Below, piece after piece: positions 1 to 10,800 of a stretch of DNA of 64,000 nt; position 1 is the first letter of the stretch, and every line of letters begins with the position of its first letter. The stretch comes from Protonemura montana (Eukaryota > Arthropoda > Insecta > Plecoptera > Nemouridae). The position numbers and the translations under genes are program-made. The notes beneath the pieces were generated by a model. The model made no database searches and was not told the DNA's origin. It was given only the letters and a program-made list of their open reading frames with translations. Where the stretch lies: assembly GCA_947568835.1 (NCBI GenBank), contig OX387609.1, forward strand, positions 10,307,660 through 10,371,659, written 5' to 3'.

Positions 1-190
1 TATCTTCTCTCACAGGCTAGACTGTAGCAATGCAGGGGACAGTCCTTGTGCTGGTATCTTCTCTCACGAGCTAGACTGTAGCAATGCAGGGGACAGTTCT
101 TGTGCTGGTATCTTCTCTCACGGGCTTGACTGTAGCAATGCTGGGGACAGTCCTTGTGCTGGAATCTTCTCTCGCTGGCTGGACTGTATA
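1..190. repeat. 54-bp tandem repeat, cut by window edge
   Basis: Three and a half copies of a 54-bp unit containing TAGACTGTAGCAATGCAGGG. The array begins at base 1 and probably continues to the left. Because 54 is divisible by 3, the minus strand stays open across the units, but nothing suggests a real protein. Confidence 0.85.
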
Positions 191-626
191 CATTGTATGC
201 CACTGCTCTGTATACTGGGTCAAGATGTCCAAGTAGCAAATAGTTCCTTGCATTACATCTCTGGCTCAGGTCGTGTCGTGGCGATGCTGACATAACGATG
301 GTAGCGCGTGGGTGGCTGGCATGTAATTTGAATACGATTATGTCTTGCGGCTTGAGACACAAAGTCCAAGACGTCGCTGGTTTGACTCGAGTAGCTGTCG
401 AAGTTTTCTCTGTCTAGGGTTTGGGTAATTGAAGAAAGACACTGTTTTGTCAGAGTAGGTGTAGGTACAACAGTGCACTGCATTTTGACACTGGATTAAT
501 CATCTTTAGAAAAGTAGAGAGGTTAAAATTGAGTTGAACATACTTGACTTTAAAAAAGACTGTTTGTTTTACAAGTACAACGATTGACTTGGGCTTCGCG
601 AACGAAATTTGCGCTGTGTGTTGTAA

Positions 627-753
627 ATTGCAAACGCTTGCAATGCGCGGGTTATTTTATTATTAGGAACACTTCTGCCCACTTAAAAATCGATGCCGTT
701 CGATGTTCCCGTTTGAGCATCGATTTTTGAGAGGGTTGAAGTGTTCTTAATAC
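627..753. mobile_element. Short internal-deletion copy of long-TIR MITE family
   Basis: It starts with the family end motif ATTGCAAACGCTTGCAATGC, followed by TATTAGGAACAC and an inverted pair (CTTAAAAATCGATGC near 682 against GCATCGATTTTTGAGAG near 718) that closes with GTGTTCTTAATA. The tRNA-like centre found in other copies (3372, 35592, 41972) is missing, leaving almost only the inverted ends. Confidence 0.55.
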
Positions 754-1444
754 TGGAATCTGCGTTGCGTTTTAGAACGTATTTAATTTTTTACTCTATT
801 TATTTTCCGTTTGGAAAAGTCGCTCAAGTTGTTTTTGGTACTTTCGGTACAATGACACTGTGAATATATTTCCATAGTAACTAAATATGAAAATTTCTAC
901 TTAAAAATGTGTCAGTATTTTTTGTGAACATCTAGTTTAACTTTGCCACAAATCTTGACTCAGGTATAACCTTTAAGTCGATGAATTTCATAACCTCAGC
1001 AGATATTAGCTCGGAGATTTCAAATATGTTATGCAAATTTCATTCAGATCTTTTCAACCGCTTGACCGCTAGAGAGCAAACATTAAAAAAAATCACAACT
1101 TTTTTACTGGAAGTCAAATAAAGTTTTCGCTACGCTCATTCAACAAAAAAATCGTGTGGCAGTTGAAACTGAATAAATGTGATGGTCCCAATATGAGCAA
1201 ACAAGATGGACTTTATAGACAATCAATTCACGAATCCTCTAAAACTGCATCTGTCTAAAAAGGTAAAATCGGTTCTTTCTCATAAATGAGAAAGACATAT
1301 ATATGTGTCCACACTTTGAATCATAAAACTAATAATAATTTTATTTTATAACTCACTTCCTTGTAATTAAATTAACTCTCTGACCAGTCTCATAAAGACA
1401 CCAAATCAAAAAATAACTCCTAAATTTATTTGCTTTGTTTTATT
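754..1444. other. AT-rich intergenic, no gene seen
   Basis: Low-complexity AT-rich sequence. No coding exon, RNA gene or recognisable repeat was found. Confidence 0.5.
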
Positions 1445-1880
1445 TTATTTGTGGTGTTTAACGACGCACTGTTTTGACAACTGGCCCTGCGGCACTGGTC
1501 TAATGGCGTCGGTGAATGAGTGGATGATGATGAGGATGATGATAAACCTAATCTAGCTTAGAAGGGAGGAGGGAAAACCCGGTGCTGGCACGTAGCCTAC
1601 TCCTGTCGAAGAGCACCAAGGGGACCACCGGCTTAACGTCCCTTCCGAAGGACGGAACAACTCAAACAGCAGGATTCCTCCACAAATGCATGCTGTCGAG
1701 AGGTTGATAAGCAAGGCGAGTGAAGTTGCTGTACTAACTTTCATCCCTCCATCCTCTCTCCCGAACAGAACTGGTCATCTGTATGATGGTCACCCATCCA
1801 ATACCTGACTCAACGCAGTGTTGCTTAACCTCGGTGATCTCATGAGAACCGGTGTTTCCAACACGACAAACCGTTCGGAT
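1445..1880 (-). mobile_element. Near-full-length 5S-headed SINE
   Basis: Read on the minus strand it has a 5S rRNA-like head (about 1785-1880, with the A-box-like TTAAGCAACACTG and C-box-like TTGGATGGGTGACC), a middle with GGAGAGAGG and a GGGACGTTAAGCCGGTGG core, and a tail ending in ACAGTGCGTCGTTAAAC. Similar copies lie at 38345, 47315, 51985/54729 and 55685. The apparent short signal-peptide-like reading frame across it is a SINE artefact shared by the copies. Confidence 0.8.
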
Positions 1881-2439
1881 AACTGCTAGCAAATCATGTA
1901 TAAAACTCATCTCCACTCAATCGGCAAGAACTATTTAAAAAAAATAGCTCATAACACATCATTGCAGCACAAAGCAGTGAGCAAGCACGTTCATTTTTCA
2001 CCCGGTACAACCCATTGTCTACAAATTTCAAAACGGATTCAGGATCTGAAAAGAAAAGAAACAACTGCTGCAAATCGTTATGAGCCCCTTGGGTTGTTTG
2101 ACGTGTCGGCTGCACCGGTTTCTACTCTCAGTTGCAGTGTACGGTATGATGTTACTTCTTATTAAGTGGCAATCTCCCATCTTCGTACCTACACAGTTGC
2201 GAAACCGGTGCAAGGCGAGAGAGGTACACGTGAAGAAATAACAATCTACGGCGAGGACGAAATGTGAAGACACATTTTATTATTTTATTCGACGAACACG
2301 TTCATGTTTCACGTGAAAAATAATTTATTGATTCACATTACGATTTATTTCGATAATAAAAAAAAAATCAACTGAAAAAATCAACTTCATGTATAGTCCA
2401 TCCCAAAGCTCACGAGGCATTCATTTCCATTCATGTTCA
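1881..2439. other. Intergenic with a 12-bp inverted repeat
   Basis: No gene seen. TGCACCGGTTTC at 2111-2122 recurs inverted at 2201-2212, about 80 bases away. It may be ends of a small degraded element; no duplicated target site was recognised. Confidence 0.4.
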
Positions 2440-3122
2440 TCTTGTCCGGTGTCTACATTTAAACCTGTCTTGACTCGACCATCTAAGCTGTGTTGCCAAC
2501 TCACGTACCTACCCCCACCCCTTCCCATCAGGAGGATCTTTGTTCGATTCATGTCCATCTTGTCAGGTGTCAACATTTCAACCCGTCTCGACTCGACCAT
2601 CTAAGCTGTGTTGCCAACTCACGTACCTACCCCCACCCCTTCCCATCAGGAGGGTCTTTGTTCGATTCATGTCCATCTTGTCAGGTGTCAACATTTCAAC
2701 CCGTCTCGACTCGACCATCTAAGCTGTGTTGCCAACTCACGTACCTATCCCCACCCCTTCCCATCAGGAGGGTCTTTGTTCGATTCATGTCCATCTTGTC
2801 AGGTGTCAACATTTCAACCCGTCTCGACTCGACCATCTAAGCTGTGTTGCCAACTCACGTACCTACCCCCACTCCTTCCCATCAGGAGGGTCTTTGTTCG
2901 ATTCATGTCCATCTTGTCAGGTGTCAACATTTCAACCCGTCTCGACTCGACCATCTAAGCTGTGTTGCCAACTCACGTACCTACCCCCACCCCTTCCCAT
3001 CAGGAGGGTCTTTGTTCGATTCATGTCCATCTTGTCAGGTGTCAACATTTCAACCCGTCTCGACTCGACCATCTAAGCTGTGTTGCCAACTCACGTACCT
3101 ACCCCCACCTCTTCCCATCAGG
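2440..3122. repeat. 118-bp satellite array, locus 1
   Basis: Six copies of a 118-bp unit with very little divergence, each containing CGACCATCTAAGCTGTGTTG and CTTCCCATCAGGAGGGTC. The last unit runs into a flank (AGGTAAACATCAGAAATA and following) that is shared with the two-unit array at 28229 in CPR gene 2 intron 1, so the two loci are copies of one longer element. Open frames restart every 118 bases, which is the signature of a noncoding repeat. Confidence 0.92.
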
Positions 3123-3371
3123 TAAACATCAGAAATAAAATTGCAATGCATGTCCTCGGTAGAAGATACATTCGACAACGCAGTCAAATCAATCAATTCT
3201 GACAGCTGACATTTTTCAGAGGTAAACATTGACTTCTACAAATGTGTGGGCAAATACCTAACTTAAGCCGGATCCATAAAGCGCAGTAAAAGCATAAACC
3301 CCTAAATATGTGACAGCAAAGTTGTTATCACTATGGTAACAAGGTCAAAAAATCTTAAAACACCGTCTACG

Positions 3372-3697
3372 ATTTTATTATTAGAAACACTAATAACCTC
3401 TAAAAATTTGATGCCCGAACCTGAGAATCGAACCCCGATCTCCGCCTATCGCGGGTGTTGCTCTTACTAATTGAGCTACTTGGACACATCATTTTTGAGA
3501 AGATTTTAGTGTATTTGATGAGAATGACAGATCTCCAAGGAATAGAACCAAGAGGTTGTGAATACTCACAGTCACTCTGATTCTAGTGACGCTATACCAC
3601 GTCTCAACCTGTCAATCTCGAGTAACTACAATTTAACGTTGGATATTAATGTTCATAATAATAAAATATCCCACACATTGCAAGCGTTTGCAATTTA
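3372..3697 (-). mobile_element. Long-TIR MITE-like element carrying a tRNA-like core
   Basis: The left end has TTATTATTAGAAACACTAAT, then on the minus strand a tRNA-like block (3412-3488: A-box-like TAGCTCAATTAGTAAGAGC and T-loop GGTTCGATTC). The right end carries the family motif TTGCAAGCGTTTGCAAT near 3678. Related copies are at 627, 11692, 24250, 35592, 41972 and 51141. The exact right boundary is uncertain. Confidence 0.6.
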
Positions 3698-4234
3698 AAT
3701 CAGATTTCACGCTGTCTTTGATTGGTTATTAAACCAGATCCATTACTTTTTTAGATGCACTGTACTCTCTAGATTTATTTCAATCCACTTCTATGTGTGT
3801 TTTTTTTTTATGGTGTTAATCATAAAATAAAATCCGTCTTCACTCTCATCTTCGGTTTGAAGGCCAGAAAACGAGTGAAATTACGAAACATAATTTCAAC
3901 TGCCGACATCGATATGTGTTCTAATTCTGTTCAAAGCGATGTTTGGTCTTCAGCGCAGACGTTAAGTACCGAAGACCGGCAATTACAACCGATATACGTA
4001 CCCGTTTCCAATCACACAGACAGCCTTCCAAGGCAAACCCGTGGTCTGCACCACTTATACCACTTCGCTGGCACGATTCGAGATTCGAATCGCTGCTAAA
4101 AAGCGACACCCTTTATCGACATCCGCCCAATAAGTTTCAACTTTTGACACTCCATGGGAACTGTTTCCTCCACCTACTTACTCGTGACGGTGAACAGGGG
4201 TCACCAAATCGTTACAATTATCGCCTTGATATGA
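3698..4234. other. Intergenic, no gene seen
   Basis: Overlapping short open frames on both strands near 3797-4305 have no recognisable domain or splice context, and I do not call them genes. Confidence 0.4.
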
Positions 4235-4372
4235 TAAGCCGAACGGTTCTCTGTAGATCACTGGAGGTAAGCAACATTGCATCGAGTCAGGTATTTAATA
4301 GATGACCATCATATATATGACCAGTTCCGTTCGGGAGAGAGGTTGGCGGTATGAAAGTTAGTACATAAACTT
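4235..4372 (+). mobile_element. 5S-headed SINE fragment (head and middle)
   Basis: Degenerate 5S-like head (GCCGAACGGTTCT, then GGTAAGCAACATTGC and a diverged ATGACCATCAT) followed by the family middle segment GGGAGAGAGGTTGG and ATGAAAGTTAGTAC. It abuts an oppositely oriented fragment beginning near 4376. Confidence 0.65.
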
Positions 4373-4375
4373 GAT

Positions 4376-4665
4376 TGATTTATTTGTGGGCTTTTACGAC
4401 GCACTGTTTTGAAATCTGGCCATGCGGCACTGGTCTGATGGCGTCGGTGAATGAGTGGATGATGATGAGGATGCACCTAACCTAGTCTAGAAGGGTAGAA
4501 GGGATACCCGGTGCCTGCACGTAGCCTACTCCTGTCCAAGAGCACCAAGGAGACCACCGGCTTAACGTCCCTTCCGAAGGACGGTACAACGCGAACAACA
4601 GGATTCCTCTACAAATTCATGCTGTCGAGAGGTTGATTAGCAAGGCGAGTGAAGTTGCTGTCATG
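4376..4665 (-). mobile_element. 5S-headed SINE fragment (core and tail)
   Basis: Minus-strand tail (inverse of ACAGTGCGTCGT), GACGCCATCAGACCAGTGCC segment and GGACGTTAAGCCGGTGGTC core. It lacks the head and joins the minisatellite at its right end. Confidence 0.75.
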
Positions 4666-4982
4666 TCCTGTAGCCCTTTCTAGTCCTGTAGCCCTGTCTA
4701 GACCTGTAGCCCTGTCTACTCCTGTAGCCCTGTCTACTCCTGTAGCCCTGTCTGTCCTGTAGCACTGTCATGACCTGTAGTTCTGTCTAGTCCTGTAGCA
4801 CTGTCTACTTCTGTAGCCCTGTCTACTCCTGTAGCCCTGTTTACTCCTGTAGCCCTGTCTACTCCTGTAGCCCTGTCTGTCCTGTAGCACTGTCATGACC
4901 TGTAGTTCTGTCTAGTCCTGTAGCACTGTCTACTTCTGTAGCCCTGTCTAGCCCTGTAGCCCTGTCTAGACCTGTAGCCCAT
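4666..4982. repeat. Minisatellite of about 17-18 bp with higher-order period
   Basis: Tandem CTGTAGCCCTGTCTACTC-type units. A variant block containing TCTGTCCTGTAGCACTGTC occurs at about 4751 and again at about 4876, so a block of roughly 125 bp has itself been duplicated. Confidence 0.88.
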
Positions 4983-5210
4983 GCTATCCATGCACGCGTG
5001 CGCGACATTCCTATGCGAGGATGCGCCTGCGTCCGCCCTTTGGCCGGGCGTGTGCACTCCGCCTGTCGACCTCACCAGGAAAGTCGTGCAGTGAAAGGTT
5101 CCCGCGCAGCCGCACAAGGTCGTCGCTGCGCGTCCCAAAGTGTGGGTGGGTAGGGGGGGGGGGGGGGAGCAAAGGTCAGCGTGAGGGCAACTGGAGCACA
5201 CGCGGCGTCG
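4983..5210. other. GC/CpG-rich islet with a 15-G run
   Basis: This segment is sharply more GC- and CpG-rich than its surroundings and ends near a run of 15 Gs at about 5153-5167. An open frame crosses it (about 5021-5320), but no domain, splice site or start context supports a gene. It could be a promoter-like islet, a relic exon or imported sequence. Confidence 0.4.
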
Positions 5211-5685
5211 AACCGAAATTCTTTAAAGAAATGTCAGGATTGATTTTATGGGAAAAATATTTCGATTTTTTTAACTCAAAACTTAAGACATTGCAATGCA
5301 TACTAAACAAGCGTTGGTGATCGATAGTTGAGATTTCTTCCTAACAAACCGTTTTTGTCCAACTGAATGTTTATTAATAAAAAACTGGAGCTTTAACTTT
5401 TTTTCAGTAATACCCCTTGCGAATCACTTCGCCATAAGAATTGATAGCGGTCTATCAGACAGATTAATTTAAATTTAAAGCCCTTTAAAAGCAATGCCAA
5501 AATCACTTGCAAACCCCTAGAATCCAAAAAGAAAAAAATGTAATTTCATCCCATAAAGGTAGGAAAAAAAATATTTTAATGGTCGTTGACCTTCGCTCTG
5601 GGATTAACAGGCACCCTTTGGTCATCACCTGGCCGCATTTAAAAGCATGCAAAGTATGCAAAATTTGCTTTCAACACGCCAAATC
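5211..5685. other. AT-rich intergenic, nothing recognised
   Basis: No gene or repeat that I can support. Confidence 0.4.
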
Positions 5686-5866
5686 ATTTGGTGGTCACGC
5701 ATCCAATACCTAACCAAGCGCAGTGTTGCTTAACTTCGGTGATCTCACGCGAACCGGTGTTTCCAACACGCCAAACCATTTGGTGATCACCCATCCAATA
5801 CCTAGCCCAGCACAGTGTTGCTTAGCTTCGGTGACCTCACGAGGACCTGTGTTTCCAAAACGTTCG
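5686..5866 (-). repeat. Dimer of 5S-rRNA-derived SINE heads
   Basis: Two head-to-tail copies of the 5S-like head on the minus strand, each with the inverse of GTTAAGCAACACTG and of GGATGGGTGACC, in the same roughly 92-bp register as the array at 16627. No SINE core or tail follows. Confidence 0.75.
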
Positions 5867-5977
5867 GTCCTATACAGGTATCCACTAATACGGGTACACA
5901 GCTAATTTAATGATGTTCCATTAGATAACAAATTAGCCTGGTCATATGTATATTAAAAATACGAAACTGGCTTTCCA

Positions 5978-6014
5978 TATAAAGAATTTTTCAGGGCTAC
6001 ACGGCAAATTCAGT
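5978..6014 (+). promoter_or_regulatory. Candidate arthropod core promoter (TATA + initiator)
   Basis: TATAAA at 5978-5983 and an initiator TCAGT at 6010-6014 (A at 6012) have almost the spacing seen upstream of CPR gene 3. An A-rich leader without ATG follows to the first ATG at 6087. That ATG opens four codons before GTGTAC, a weak donor that would be in phase with exon 2 of CPR gene 1. It may be an alternative promoter of that gene or drive an unrelated transcript. Confidence 0.4.
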
Positions 6015-6414
6015 GCAGACAACAGCAAGAAGAAAACAACAAACACACCGCCACCGCGCTTGCGTACATTAATCAATTAAATCTAAATGCACTTCTCTGT
6101 GTACTCGACCTCGTCTATTTGTCAGTCATCTTAGATTACATTCGCCAAGCACCGAGACGTGCGCATTAATCATTTCATCTTCACCGTCATCTTCACCTTG
6201 CGCCAAGTGATTTATTTTCAATTTTGTTTCTCACTTTGCAAGTTCATGATCTCCAGGCAATCACCGGGATCTTGACATGGATTGACAGATCATGATCTTG
6301 CTGTCAGCCGTCACGTTCAACTGTATCTAACGCGTCTATTTCAGTTTACACTGAACACTAATGGCGTTAGGTTAAAAGAAATGCCTAAACCAGACATTAT
6401 TTCGCTCTACCATA

Positions 6415-6705
6415 TAAACGCATGACCAGTTCTGTACGGGAGAGAGGTTGGAGGGATGAAAGTTAATCAACTCTGCGCTGGGTCAGGTATTGGATGGGTG
6501 ACCATCATACACATGACCAGTTCTGTTCGGGAGAGAGGTTGGAGGGATGAAAGTTCGTGCAACTTCACTCGCCTTGTTTATCAACCTCTCTGCAGCATGG
6601 ATTTGTGGAGGAATCACGTTATTCACGTTTTACCGTCCTTGGGACGGAACGTTAAGCCGGAGGCTGGGCCTGTTGTCAAAACAGTGCGTCGTTACACAAA
6701 TTATC
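6415..6705 (+). mobile_element. 5S-headed SINE, internally rearranged
   Basis: The middle segment GGGAGAGAGGTTGGAGGGAT occurs twice (about 6430 and 6531), separated by a 5S-like piece (CTGGGTCAGGTATTGGATGG). The core continues through GGAACGTTAAGCCGG, but about 100 bases before the tail CAAAACAGTGCGTCGTTA are missing. It reads as a recombinant or internally deleted copy. Confidence 0.8.
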
Positions 6706-7079
6706 ATTATCTTTTGCTTACCGGCAAGGAGAAGTCAATGTGTGGCCAGTTTTCACGAAATTTAAGTACACACGTTAAAATTAACTGCATTTGCAAGATC
6801 GATTGTGTACAGACAAGTCTAGAAAGGAGAGAATTTGCGTCGGTCTAGCCCTCTTAAAGTGTCGGAAAACTGATAGCTATTGTGATGTTTATTAAATGTC
6901 GACCTTGGAAAAGACAATTGTTATTCAAGTCTGAGCTTATGGGACAGCGACGTCTGTGACCTATTTTAAAATAATTTTAAAACCAATGGAAGGGAAACCA
7001 CAGAGTAATATATGGGTTAAACCATTGGTTTTGTATGTTAAGTCAGAGTTCCATAGCTAGTTTTAAACTTTATTATCGA

Positions 7080-7400
7080 TGAAAACGGTAGTTGCCGCCA
7101 GGTGGAGTCACCGTCTTTTCAAGTGTTAAGAATTTTCGTTTCGTTATTTCTCGCAGATTACTCGCATTTGAGACTGATTTGCGCTTAACTAATCTTTATT
7201 GATGCTAACCTCAACGATTGATAAACATGTATTGATATTTTGAGTTTTAGTCATTTAATTTTAGTGGTTTGTTCAAAAAGGACGATCGCAAGCGCCATCG
7301 GGTGGCGCCTACAGTTATCACGTGTTTGCCGGCTCGTTTGCTCACCAGACTTAATGGGCCCAGTGTTTGCACACATAGAAAAAACTTTGAATTACACGAA
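7080..7400 (+). repeat. Noncoding interspersed repeat of about 330 bp, copy 1
   Basis: Family hallmarks are GTGGAGTCACCGTC, CAGATTACTCGCATTTGAG, CTCAACGATTGATAAACATG, GCGCCATCGGGTGGCGCC and GCCGGCTCGTTTGCTCA. Further copies are at 15660 (-), 21935, 26775 and 56885, with a possible trace at about 31655. No long frame or tRNA promoter is evident, so the class is unknown. Confidence 0.7.
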
Positions 7401-7736
7401 ATTGTGTCGAAGTTTTAAATATATTGGAAATGACGACATCTTAATCATCTTCATTCACCTTCTACATACTCTACAAAATAAGTATATGCTTAAAAATGAT
7501 TTGCAGTTACCTCACATCCTTAAATCCTTTAAGATAATTTGAGATGTTTACTACAAATAAAGTCAAACCCTGAAGAAAACCAACAAGTTATCGAATCTCT
7601 ATTCGCTTAAACGGTATCCAATTATTCATTTTAAACGACTTATGAAAAGATAGCCCAAAATTTGTTCATCATGTTTCATTCAGAGTTCATTCCTTCACCT
7701 TGATGTCATATCTCGGTCCTCCTAATGAGCTCCATC

Positions 7737-7772
7737 TATAAAAGCACCCAACAACTTCTTAGTTCGCCCTCA
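7737..7772 (+). promoter_or_regulatory. Candidate core promoter of CPR gene 1
   Basis: TATAAAAG at 7737-7744. A plausible start site lies near TCAAG at 7770-7774, about 33 bases downstream. The leader of about 100 bases contains no ATG before 7870, where the proposed first coding exon begins. Confidence 0.5.
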
Positions 7773-7869
7773 AGCAGCATCACGTCCCGTTTTCACCGAC
7801 AACCGGCCAACATTGACCCAATTCCGAACGCACATCAAACAAAAAAACAAACGCTATTTGGCACGAACG

Positions 7870-10800
7870 ATGATCCACCTTGCGGTGTGAAGCACAAAAC
7901 GCTGTGCATTTATCTTTGTTTGCCGTTGTTTGCCGCGGGTTTCGCGTGTTGATCGTCGTTTATTTCTGCGCGAAGCTTCCGGCTATCATTATAAACAGAA
8001 TGAGCTGCTTAGATCGAGGAGGCTGCGATTGCTACAGTGCGTCGATTACAAGAAACTATAGTAATTATGAACAAAAACTATTTGAAATGGGTTTTAAATG
8101 CTAAGTAAAGAACAACAAAATTTTCTTTACTCAGTTAAGTCCTTTACTTAGCATTCAAAACCCATTTCAAATAGTTTTTGTTAAAACTAGTGCTAAGGAT
8201 AAATCAAGTAGACATGAGTCTAAAAACAATCATATAGACATTATGGTTGATTTGATCATTGCTCTGATGCTAAAATGTTGCTGGAAATCGGTGAAGTCGT
8301 TCATTTTAACTGGTGGACTTGACCATTTCCCTAATGGCAGCATTTTGTAGGACGTCTGTGTAGTCGGCCATTTTCATTTGAGAACTTTGCCATTGATCTA
8401 CTGAGATAAAGTTGCAAAACACCTTTTGGTTATATTTATTTTGAACACATTGTAGATGAAACCAGAATGAAACCCTCTTGGAGGAAATCGTTGGCAAACC
8501 CTGATGCTCAGGCAACCCGCTTAGCTGATATGCAGCTAAGATTGCCTACCTCAAACCATTCAGACAATCCGTTCAAGACATAGGAAAATGATCAGTTACG
8601 ATTATATTATTATGTCAATAACCATTGGTCGGTTCACCTTTTAGAAATGTAATTTTTGTCTTAAAATCCGCTGGTATTTTTTTTGTCTAATATTTCATGC
8701 AAATTTTTGCGAATTTTTTTCAATAGCGAGATTTCTAGACGAAATAAAAATGCTCGTGTCACGGCCACAGAGATGGTCAAGATCACATCTCTCAAGCATA
8801 GGCAACCCATGTTGAGTTTATGTAGCCAATGTTGCCTACCTCAATTCGTTACCAAGGTTCAAGATTTGTAAATTTGTTGAGCACTAAAAACAAATGATAG
8901 ATTACATAAAAATCACTATTACGATTGAAATTACGAATGAAACGAATTACTTAACCTGACAAATGTGACAAGTGACTAATTAACTAACAGACGTGCAATT
9001 GTTCCAATGTTTCAGGTTCTCGTTTGCGCCGCGCTCTTAGCGCTAGTGTCTGGCCACCCCAGGGCAGTCCGCACGACCACAGACACGACCGGCGAGATCG
9101 ACAACTACATCGAACTGCCCCTCGAACAGAAGGTAACCTGGCGAGGCAGGGAGCCGATGGTGAACCCGGTGCCGGTACGCAGCCTGCACCTATCCAACAG
9201 CACCAAGGACCGGTCACCACTTAGCCTTGTCCCTTTGACACACTGTGTTGGCTGCTCCTGTCCAACAGCACCAAGGACCGGCCACCGCTTAGCCTTGTCC
9301 CTTTGACACACTGTGTTGGCTGCTCCTGTGCAACAGCACCAAGGACCGGCCACCGCTTAGCCTTCTCCCTTTGACACACTGTGTTGGCTGCTCCTGTCCA
9401 ACAGCACCAAGGACCGGCCACCGCTTAGCCTTGTCTCTTTGATACACTGTGTTGGCTGCTCGTGTCCAACAGCACTAAGGACCGGCCACCGCTTAGCCTT
9501 GTCCCTTTGATACACTGTGTTGGCTGCTCCTGTCCATCAGCACCAAGGACCGGCCACCACTTAGACTTGTCCCTTTGACACACTGTGTTGGCTGCTCCTG
9601 TGCAACAGCACCAAGGACCGGCCACCGCTTAGCCTTGTCTCTTTGATACACTGTGTTGGCTGCTCCTGTCCATCAGCACCAAGGACCGGCCACCACTTAG
9701 ACTTGTCCCTTTGACACACTGTGTTGGCTGCTCCTGTGCAACAGCACCAAGGACCGGCCACCGCTTAGACTTGTCCCTTTGACACACTGTGTTGGCTGCT
9801 CCTGTGCAACAGCACCAAGGACCGGCCACCGCTTAGCCTTGTCCCTTTGACACACTGTGTTGGCTGCTCCTGTCCAACAGCACCAAGGACCGGCCACCGC
9901 TTAGCCTTGTCCGTTTGACACACTGTGTTGGCTGCTCCTGTCCAACAGCACCAAGGACCGGCCACCACTTAGCCTTGTCCCTTTGACACACTGTGTTGGC
10001 TGCTCCTGTGCAACAGCACCAAGGACCGGCCACCGCTTAGCCTTGTCCCTTTGACACACTGTGTTGGCTGCTCCTGTGCAACAGCACCAAGGACCGGCCA
10101 CCGCTTAGCCTTGTCCCTTTGACACACTGTGTTGGCTGCTCCTGTCCAACAGCACCTAGGACCGGCCACCGCTTAGCCTTGTCCGTTTGGCACACTGTGT
10201 AAACTTCTAGTAAAGGCAAGGATGCTGCAACTTCTAGTCGCCTCTAATAACATGGGCTTGTTCGCAGGTTAAGTACCACTACCAGTACGGTATCAACGAT
10301 GCGGCGAGCGGTGTCTTCAGCCACAAGTGGGAGGAGCGTTTGGGCAGCTACGTGAAGGGCGCATACAGCATGATGGAGGCCGACGGCAGGATTCGAACCG
10401 TGGACTACGAGGTGGACGGCCCCAAGGGGTTCCACGCGGTCGTTCGCACGAGTCCGCCTGGTACGCGTCATAGAGGTCGCCGATAGGCGCACTAGAGTGT
10501 CTTTCTGTAGCGTCAATTTCTTGACAACAGCACTTGTAAATAAAACAAGATGACCAAATTAGGGCCAGTTTTTCGTTGGTCACACTTATAAAATATTGCT
10601 ATTTTCGTTTAAGTAGACATTTATTTTTTTTTCAACTTGATATTTTTCAACTGGCCTTTTCACGGCTTAGCTTTGATGACTTTCCAAAATCTATCATATT
10701 ACGTTACATGAGCATAGTCACGTACTCACTTTATAAAATTAAAATGATAAGCAAAATTGTCATCGAATGAAGTAAGTTAAGAATTTTAAGTAATTCGCAC

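Noticed and set aside
1553-1744. Signal-peptide-like open frames (MKVSTATSLALLIN type) at 1553, 6547 and 47431
   Set aside because: They lie in the middle/core of separate SINE copies and are translations of the same repeat.
2490-3125. 116-residue Pro/Ser-rich frames
   Set aside because: They overlap with 118-base steps and reflect the 118-bp satellite only.
9007-9015. ATG at 9007 as the definite start of CPR gene 1
   Set aside because: Possible, but TTTCAG at 9010-9015 is a good acceptor and both neighbouring CPR genes split the signal peptide at this point in phase 0.
9221-10219. Ladder of 66-residue Cys/Trp-rich minus-strand frames
   Set aside because: They restart every 68 bases and are a by-product of the satellite in a CPR intron.
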